Origin: Rhyacichthys aspro
Taxonomy: Eukaryota > Chordata > Actinopteri > Gobiiformes > Rhyacichthyidae
Direction: 5' to 3'
Assembly: GCA_036850595.1 (NCBI GenBank)
Contig: CM072170.1
Span: 14,786,303 to 14,850,302 of the forward strand
Length of the DNA: 64,000 nucleotides
The translations under genes were made by a program, and so were the position numbers. The notes beneath the pieces are model-generated. The model did no database searches. It was not told the DNA's origin and saw only the letters and a program-made list of their open reading frames with translations. Below are positions 56,985 through 64,000 of the stretch, one piece after another (the first letter of the stretch is position 1; each line of letters starts with the position of its first letter).

Positions 56985-57258
56985 TAGGGCTGTGCAATTA
57001 ATCAAATTTTCAGTTTCAATTTGATTACAAAAAAAAAAAAAAATGTAATCGAGAAAAAAAAGGACATTGTTGATCTTATTTATTCATCTTAATTATTATT
57101 TGTGTTTATTTTTTAAGCAATTTATCTGTATGCTTGAATGTATTATTTATTTTAATCAATCAATCCAACCTATTTCCAAAGTTAGCAAGTAAAATAATGA
57201 TTTAAATAATGATCAAAATAATTCTGATTAGGATTTTTTCCGTAATCGAGCAGCCCCA
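56985..57258. mobile_element. hAT-type MITE with TAGGGCTG termini and 8-bp duplication
   Basis: The left end is TAGGGCTGTGCAATTAATC, and the right end GGATTTTTTCCGTAATCGAG, CAGCCCCA is its imperfect inverse. The flanks are AGTCAGAC (56977-56984) and AGTCACAC (57259-57266), matching at seven of eight positions. Size 274 bp with an AT-rich interior and no ORF. The truncated element at 4085-4171 shares the terminus type. Confidence 0.85.
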
Positions 57259-57519
57259 AGTCACACTTCATATAAAATAATAAAATAAGCCCTTCGTGTC
57301 AGGTTAGCTCACCTTCATGCAGTACTCCTCATCTTGTAACTCATGTGTGACGTAAACACACCGGGTCAGGGGTCAACATTCCATCGATCCCATCCACAAC
57401 ACTGATCAATGCCCAGAGTGTTCACTACTCTGCATTCAGAACAGATTTCAGCTTTCAACCTGTGTTTACTCTGTGTCAAAGTGGATTTACAGATGGACTA
57501 GCGTGTGAAAAAAACAAAC

Positions 57520-57930
57520 ACAACTCTGTGGCTCTGATTAATTGCAGATGACCTTTCACCTCGGAGGAATGCAAAGGTAGCGGTGTGTGTGCATACCTCC
57601 CTGCGCGATTCCACACTGCTTACACGTGTAAAATGGATCGCCATGGAGACGAATCACCAGCCATGGGAACACACAGTAATTATGATGTACTGTGAGGCCG
57701 AGTGAGCGATGTCTTTAGAACTAGCCCTCTGGCCTGCGCATACTCACACATACTTTATTGAATCACATGGCCAATTACATTCTGCGTCGCTGCGTGATTT
57801 ATTGCACCCAAGCAGCATCTGGTTGATCGTCGGAAACGAGTCGGTGACAGCGCTGTATGTTCTTTGATTAGGTCTTCTCCATTTGACACATACAACATAC
57901 ATAATAGGGTTTTCTGGCAGAAGAACACAG
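57520..57930. promoter_or_regulatory. Candidate conserved non-coding block
   Basis: The block includes GGCTCTGATTAATTGCAGAT, GACCTTTCACCTCGG (T-box-like TCACCT), GCCATGGAGACGAATCACC, CAGTAATTATGATGTAC and GTGATTTATTGCACCC. The non-repetitive mixed composition and clustered ATTA cores suggest an enhancer. Two minus-strand frames (57744-57947 and 57755-57940) overlap in different phases without domains. Confidence 0.35.
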
Positions 57931-58137
57931 ACGTAAACATGAAGCATTACAAACAGCTACAAGAGTGTTTACTTGCTTTGACATGAACTATGCACTTTTG
58001 TGATGTGTTCCCGAAATTGACTTGACCCTTAGCTAACCCTCGGTGAGAAATAATGTTTTCGCTCAGCAGTATTCCTTTAATTGCGCTTGGTTTTATCTCC
58101 CAGTATTTCATCCGTCCTTTTAACCATCCAGTCCATG

Positions 58138-58700
58138 GCTAGTCAGGGCTGTGTCGCAAAAGCTGGGTCTGTTGACGATCTCTGGACCCTTTCTCCAGCT
58201 CCTCCGATGGAATACCGAGGCTTTTCCAGAGAGACATTTCCTCCAGGACATCCTTGAGGCTTTCTGCCATTAGGACATGCCTTAAACGTCTCCCCAGTGA
58301 GGCATTCAGGGAGCGTCCAAAACATGTGCAAGCAACCTCAACCGATTCCTCTCAGTTTGGAGGAACAACGTCTCTACTCCGAGAGGGATCGACGCTTGTG
58401 AGTGAGATCTTGTCCTTTCACACAACAAACAACAAATATCAAACGGTAAATTGAAAGCTTCGCCTTCCTTCACCAAAACAGAATGGTACACTGACCACAT
58501 TGTTGCCAAATCTGCACCAATCCTGTTCCCTCACTCATGAACAAGACCCTGGACTCTTCCACTGAGGAACATGGAGAGGGCAAGACACCGTTTTCCAACT
58601 GAGAACCATGGCCTCAAAGTTGGAGGTGTTGATTCTTCTCCGAGTCGCTTCACATTCGTCTGAAAACTGTCTCAGTACATGGTGGAGATTGTAATAAGGC
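58138..58700 (-). pseudogene. RTE/Rex-like LINE reverse-transcriptase C-terminal pseudogene
   Basis: On the minus strand, pieces appear in order: FEAMVLSWKT (from 'KSEAMVLDRK'); SVYHSVLVKEGEAFNLPFDI (from 'SLYRSVVVKKELSRKAKLSI'); SIPLGVETLFLQTERNRLR (from 'ELGVEPLLLHIERSQLR'); and FWTLPECLTGETFKACPNGR, then KPQGCPG (from 'MPPGRLPREVFRACPTGRRPRGRP'). This order is that of the post-catalytic region of a very abundant teleost LINE. Frameshifts split it into at least two frames (58306-58509 and 58143-58331) and the RT catalytic core is outside the fragment. I am confident of the retrotransposon origin, less so of the clade. Confidence 0.85.
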
Positions 58701-58827
58701 AATTCTGAATGCAATTACAGGAGTATTTTTGTTTGGAAATGCCGACCATAGGCTTTAAAAAAAAAAAAAAAAAGTTTGTTTTAGGCTGGACCGAGGCGGA
58801 TTTCTCAGTAAATCACTGGCAGGACTT

Positions 58828-58905
58828 GACATGAACTTTTTTGCTGGTTACTACTTGGTGGCTTGTGGTTTTCTGTGGTTACTAGCCACATTTTAGTCCA
58901 TTAAT
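58828..58905 (+). repeat. Unclassified dispersed repeat (TGGCTTGTGG type)
   Basis: The plus-strand partner of the minus-strand copy at 19085-19170. It has GACATGAACTTTTTTGCTGG, a GGTGGCTTGTGG core, TTTTCTGTGGTTACTAGCCA and TTTTAGTCCAT. No terminal repeats or target duplications are evident. Confidence 0.55.
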
Positions 58906-60340
58906 GTTTATGTATTGTATATAATAAAAGATGATTTTGACTTAATTTATTGAATTAACTTAAAAATGTCTTTGTAAATTACCTGTGTTCAAAACCCAGT
59001 TCTTTATCAAATATCTGGTTCTGATTAAGAGAGCCCACTTAGCTATGTCCATTATAGACACACATGAACAGACAAACATCTATGGGCTGTAAGTTGGGTA
59101 CTTTTTGGATATTGGTTAAATTTGCGGATTGACAAATAAATCGATTATTAGAATTAGGACCTATTTTGTGCAATAATTTCTAGCAATGCGGGCAAAAAAT
59201 GTTGTTTAAGTCCCATTTGTAACCATAGGACACTTTAGATCAGAGCCCAATTCTGTTAACCTGAAAGTAGACGGCAATTAACTGGAGGATTGAGGTTGAA
59301 GTATTAGATAACTCATCCAAGCTGATTTTTTTAAGACTTAACATAAACATAGATGAACTAGTGTCATAAGTACCATTATCCAACTAAATGGGATGAGGTA
59401 TCCAGTAAAAAGCCTTACACAAGAACTGTACAACAGATGATGGAAGTCTAATTCTCAAGTTTAGACCAATTACACATCAAAAAATTACTTCGTTAAAACC
59501 TCCTCCAAATGGCCCTCTTTGGAACAATTCACAAGAGTGCCACTTTAATATAACTCCTTAATAGCACCGGATAATTCTCAAGTATTCTGTTCTCGGTTTT
59601 AGGAGCCATATGCGTTTAAATTGACTAACCATATGTTCAAGAAAAGAAAAAAAATCTGCAGAGCAAGAGGTGTCGAGATGATTAAAACAGGATGCCAGCA
59701 GATCTGATGATATTTCTAAAAAAAAAAAAAAAATCACTGACAGTGTACAAACGAATAGTGCAACCATCCTGAAAGAGCAGCCTCTGAACTTTGCTCAGTT
59801 TTCAGTGACTATTTAGGAGTGTTGTGCTGTTTGTGCCAGAACAAAATTAATGGTAGCTGAGTACAAAGTAATTACCGTCATTTTAGAAATGTTGGCCTTT
59901 TGCTGGAGGAGAAAAAAAGCATGAAAAACCCTGAAGGCCACATTAAAGCACAGATGGGTGATATTTGCATGCAGATAATTACAGGCCATGAGATTGGTGC
60001 TGAATCTCCCGCTTGTTCCACTCTACAGTAAATATCAAGCACTTCTTTTCTCATTTGTGTTCCAACATCACTACGCACTTGTCAGAAATTGGTATTATTT
60101 TCTCTAAACAAGTGTGATAAATGGGGAATGTATAGGCTACTCTTTCATTGTTTGAATGTTTTTACCTTGACGGGTGATTGTGAAAAGAATAGTCCAAGGT
60201 CTTTATTTTCCAGTGGTTGCAGCAGGCTGGTTTTTAAAGGAGCATTTCATCAACAATTTTATAATAAAAACAAACTGAATGTGGTACAACTTCAAAGTAA
60301 CATGCAGTACCGTTTTGTTACAGTCTTGGTGTTGATGATT
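58906..60340. other. AT-rich sequence without recognised features
   Basis: Poly-A is at 59719-59733. Several short, unrecognised frames on both strands. Confidence 0.45.
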
Positions 60341-60560
60341 CATTTGTAAAGGTCTTGGTCTTGTCATGGTCTTGTCTGGACTGATTTTTACGCCGTCTTG
60401 TCAAACGTCAAGACCAACCAAGGCCACAAATGGTATAGTAGTCTATTCTTGGGATTGAAAACTCAATCATTTTATATTCAAAGAAAAATCTTGCTCTAAT
60501 TCTGCCTCCTGTCAGGTTGGACTTGGTCTAAGACTGGACTTGGACTGTTTGGACTTTGTA
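60341..60560. repeat. Dispersed repeat with GGTCTTGGTCTTGTC phrases
   Basis: AAAGGTCTTGGTCTTGTCAT, GGTCTTGTCTGGACTG and ACGTCAAGACCAACCAAGGC at the left are matched later by GACTTGGTCTAAGACTGGAC and TTGGACTG. This looks like a common fish repeat rich in 'TCTTGGTCT' and its complement 'AAGACCA'. Partial self-complementarity suggests a foldback element, but termini are not clear. Confidence 0.5.
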
Positions 60561-60744
60561 ACTGTTCCCTGGGATCTATTAATTCAATCTCCAACAACAA
60601 TTTTGCCAACAATATACAGTTTAAATGTTTTTTGTTGTTGTTTTTAATCAATTCACAAACTGGAAAAGTGAGTGAACAGACAAAAAGCTTTCATTTTTTG
60701 AGTGATCCCAGATCAAGGATTCGTTTTGATGTGATGGTGTAACC

Positions 60745-60870
60745 CTGATCCCAACATCATGGAGTCTGGCCTGGTTCTGTCTGGGATTACATGGTCTGGT
60801 TTGGCTCAGTTCCTTCTGAGATTTGATGGTCTGATTTAATCCAGTTTGGTCTGGTTTTGTCTGGGATTCT
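60745..60870. repeat. Short degenerate tandem repeat of TCTGGTYTNGTCTGGGATT
   Basis: GGTTCTGTCTGGGATTACAT, GGTCTGGTTTGGCTCAG, TTCTGAGATTTGATGGTCTG and GGTCTGGTTTTGTCTGGGAT follow each other with loose periodicity. It may be a minisatellite remnant or part of the neighbouring repeat. Confidence 0.4.
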
Positions 60871-61029
60871 CAGAAAAAGAACCTGCTCAGTTCCTTCAAA
60901 AACTGAGACAGTGAAACTAGTAGAACTGTTCCTGTTTTGAGGCAAAGCCACACCAAATATTGCTTTGGTTTAGAATTGTCTTCTATTCTTTCATTTTGCA
61001 TTTTGTAAACTAATAAAACTCACCAGACT

Positions 61030-61077
61030 TTACTTTCTATATCCACACCTGCCCAAAACTTTTGCACAGTACTGTAA
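61030..61077. mobile_element. Tc1/mariner-type terminus fragment
   Basis: CCAAAACTTTTGCACAGTAC followed by TGTA is the inverted form of TACAGTACTGTGCAAAAG, a widespread Tc1/mariner MITE terminus. The partner end was not found in the neighbourhood, so only one end survives. Confidence 0.5.
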
Positions 61078-61499
61078 ATCAATTTTTTTTTTTTCACTTA
61101 TGATTAAAGATTGAATTGTCCATACCAGACCTGCTAAAACATGTAGCTGTGGACTGCTGGTTCAAGGTAATCTATTAAACATAATTATTGCAGCTTTATT
61201 ATACCTTATGAATAGCACAAAAGCACATGTTAGCATGCAAAAGTTGACCTGTGCTAGCCTTATTATAGTGATAATAATGCTAAGGATTCAGGAGTCAATA
61301 CAGTATGCTTCAAGAAATGCTTTGAACATATGTCTTTGAAGCTATCAGCATGTTGAAGAATCAATCAGTACTTATAGACACTAAATCTTGTAAGATTCAA
61401 AAAGTGGAATTCTGGAAAAACACTGAGCAGCATTACTTGACTTTGAAGCAAAGCCACCTGCTGCTACGCCACATCCTTCATGTCATCTTACAGATTACA

Positions 61500-62110
61500 G
61501 CGTTTTATGTTCGTATTTGATTTGTGCAAGACGCCTCATGACACAATAAGCTTTCAGACATGGCGGGATTTAACGTCCTGATGAAAAACCTCGACACAAA
61601 TCAGAGATGACAGTGTTTTTTTTGTTTTTTTATTCGCCTTGAGCCGTGACACACAATACGACCATCCCTCCGCTGCAGTAGAGGTGAAACGTAATCTGAT
61701 CGGAGAGATTACACAAACATATTTTTATCCTCATCGGTCTTGTCAAAGTACCGTCAAGGCTTGTCGCCTGACGGGCCCTCGATGGATCTGCGGTTCACTT
61801 CTTTCGCGGTGCCCTTCTGTTTGAAGCCGGGCGATAAGGTCAACTCAGCGGAGAGGTATGTGGCGGTGTTCGAGATCACAAGGCGCAAAAACGAGTCTCC
61901 CAGGTACACGCCAGCCCTGAAGGGTTACAAGATATACTCAAGACATAAGGGGTCCCAGGGCTGTCAAAACCGCAGCTGTAAAACTAAAATGAGAAAATCC
62001 TGTCAGAAAAGTCTCGCTGACCTAGACCTTCTGGGTAGTATCTGTATTTCTCAGTCAAACAAGACAATCCAGCACACTTGGGTGAAGGGAGAAGGCTCGG
62101 ATGGCAGAAA
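61500..62110. promoter_or_regulatory. CpG-richer block; possible exon or regulatory element
   Basis: About 25 CpGs lie mainly between 61560 and 61930. The plus-strand 132-codon frame 61740-62138 spans the CpG-rich half and continues into AT-rich DNA. Its product (including VNSAERYVAVFEITRRKNES) is basic and unrecognised, and it has no convincing acceptor or donor pair. GAGGTATGT (about 61854) and CCAGGTACACG (about 61899) are donor-like. I treat it as a regulatory candidate and list the frame under findings. Confidence 0.3.
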
Positions 62111-63760
62111 TACATTATACATTCATATACGAGTGTGACACTTTAGGGGAAAAAAAAATTGTTCTGAAAGTAAAATAAGAATCATAGAAAAGAATATTGT
62201 GTAGTCAGGGATATTGCAGTCTATTAAAAATATAGCTTTAACTACGTCTGAAAATGTGGCAGTAGAATGTTACACATCAGGTTTTAAAATGTGCATATTT
62301 GTGCCTTTTTAATATTCTTTAATAAAAAAAAAAAAAAAATTGCCTTAGTCATTTTATAACTTTATTTTCTTCATTTTTTTGTACATTTTGTTCATGTTAA
62401 CTATGGTTTGTTTGTGTCTTTTGCCTTGCCGTTAAGGATTTTAATCTATTGTTATTATTATAATATTCAACTAGAACTTATTATATATATTATAAGCTCA
62501 GTTGCCTCAAAAGGTTTTACAAGACAGCACCTTTGTCCATAGACAGCATTTACAGTGTAAAACGATATGCCAGTAAAACTACTAAAACCAGTCAATGTTT
62601 GGGTTTGTTCCGTTTTTAGAAAATAGATGTGTTTTTCTTCCAAGATGGTGCTGTTCAGGAGGACACGACTCTGCAGGATCTCCGTGTTCTCCGTGAACGT
62701 CATATCACCATCTTACTTGCCAAAAATACAGAAAATACTGAGCAGAAGTTGGCCCCAGGTGGAACACAACTTTGCAGGCTCAAATATGCTCCATGGGTAA
62801 TCAAAAACATGCAAACCCATAAAATAAGAGATTTGTGTTCATCTTTAATATAATTTTTTATTAGCATTTGGGTTTTAATGTCTCTTAACAAATAAAAGAA
62901 TGTAAAAGCTGTTCGGAACTTTCATACTGCATCATGTTAAGGGAGTTTTTTTACACCAAAAAGTCTGCACCATAAACTCAATTTGATACAGTTTTTTACA
63001 CTGAAACTACATTAAAGACTTTCTTTGGTGCTGTGTTTACCCCTGTCATGACAGCGGTGGGTACACGGCGGTGTGTGATCATAGTAGGAAGGGTGTTGTG
63101 AATAAACAGTAAACAGATTTGTGTGGAGTACTCTGCAGAAATCTTTTACTACTATTATTTAATTATCACACATAGCAGCAAAATAACAGTCTGTACGCCT
63201 ATTTCATTATTAAACCACTCTCTATTTGCTCTTTTTTGTTTGTTTGTTAAATTGATATTTGCTTCCTGTATGTTTCAAAAGTCTGCACAGTCAATCACAC
63301 TTCTGAACTGCAAACCAACTAAACCTTGGTTCAGTACAGGTGTAAAAGAGCCTTTTGACATCGCTTTAACTTAGAATTCACATATTGTATGCTTGGAAAT
63401 CTTGAGTTTTAGTGCAGTGTTGCAATGTACTATAAGAAAGTACATTTATGGGGAAAATGCACTGGAATTCTGTGTTGTGGTTGATATGTGTGTGGTGGCT
63501 GAAGGACCCACAAGACACTGGGACTGTGCTCTGTTTAATCTGACAATAAGAAACATAAAACACTTAGCATGTAGCATCTGGCATTTGCTAGCCGATCCCC
63601 AGCCCAATCTACACAAATTGAGTAACTTAGCACACATCGTCGTGAGAATTAACTTAAGTAATCTGTACCATCAGACGCCACAACACATGTAACATGTCAA
63701 TTCTTCATTTTGTCAAAAGAGGTCAGTGTTTTTTTATTTCATGTTTTTCTTGAGTTTGTG
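62111..63760. other. AT-rich sequence without firmly recognised features
   Basis: Poly-A is at 62325-62339. The plus-strand frame 62629-62853 begins just after a T-rich, acceptor-like TTTTTCTTCCAAG at about 62632-62644. The product (DGAVQEDTTLQDLRVLRERH and so on) is not recognised. No gene is called. Confidence 0.35.
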
Positions 63761-63765
63761 GATTA

Positions 63766-63785
63766 CAGTGCCATCTGGTGGTCGA
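63766..63785. promoter_or_regulatory. Possible CTCF-like site
   Basis: CAGTGCCATCTGGTGGTCGA matches the reverse-strand CTCF core at its GCC...CTGGTGG positions and lacks the usual C-run in the middle. It is one short match, so chance is possible. Confidence 0.3.
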
Positions 63786-64000
63786 CAGCTGTAAGCAGCA
63801 GCCAAATCAGTAGAGTAGCCATTTTGATTGACACACTGGAGCTGTAAACAAGTCTTTCTTACTGCTGTACGTGAGCCTCGGCAATTCATGATCTGTAAGT
63901 TACATTATAGTTATAGCTAGAGTTCTGTTTATGATTATATTGTCTACCCCAGTGTGGTTTTATTCTGCATTTTGATCACTTACCAGTTTAATAGTTGAAT

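Noticed and set aside
1..64000. CRISPR array, operons or prokaryotic features
   Set aside because: The only regularly spaced repeats are micro- and minisatellites without unique spacers. The composition and repeat families are those of a vertebrate genome.
1..64000. Endogenous retrovirus or LTR retrotransposon
   Set aside because: I found no paired long terminal repeats, primer-binding site or gag/pol-like frame.

Overview
The window looks like non-coding DNA from a vertebrate nuclear genome, most likely a ray-finned (percomorph-like) fish. It is AT-rich. It has long homopolymer runs and trinucleotide microsatellites, no operon-like gene packing, and no open reading frame above 137 codons. 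It holds a dense mix of transposon relics of types common in teleosts: hAT, Tigger/pogo, Tc1, L2-like and RTE/Rex-like LINEs, and tRNA-derived SINEs. The species cannot be named from the sequence. I found no intact protein-coding gene, structural RNA gene or CRISPR array. The best description is a gene-poor interval, or a very long intron, made of decayed mobile elements with islands of denser, CpG-rich sequence that may be regulatory.

Layout. 1-6 kb: AT-rich DNA with an L2-type LINE fragment, a MITE end and a tRNA-derived SINE. 6-9 kb: a Tigger-type element, a hAT MITE, a CpG-rich island with a consensus splice donor, and a second MITE. 9-14.3 kb: a perfect 38-bp-arm palindrome, a short dispersed repeat in two copies, and CpG-richer candidate regulatory blocks. 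14.3-22.5 kb: three copies of one hAT-like MITE family carrying a 21-bp minisatellite, one of them complete with an 8-bp target duplication, plus a LINE fragment and a Tc1-type transposase relic. 22.5-33 kb: a CpG-rich block near 24.4 kb and two inverted fragments of a multicopy sequence that starts like fish RecQ-helicase-like ORFs. 33-47 kb: a deletion derivative of the Tigger family, a 758-bp TA-flanked inverted-repeat element, a CpG-dense block at 38.3-38.7 kb, a Tc1 relic, a second SINE and a third Tigger copy. 47-64 kb: several dispersed-repeat fragments, an L2-type 3' tail with an ATTC microsatellite, a hAT MITE with an 8-bp duplication, an antisense RTE/Rex-like reverse transcriptase relic, more candidate regulatory blocks and a possible CTCF site.

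No genes act together here. The order comes from repeated transposon insertion, internal deletion and local repeat expansion. Conserved-element calls are inferences from composition and motif content only, because no alignment could be run. Transposon family names rest on recognised termini, target duplications and short protein signatures.
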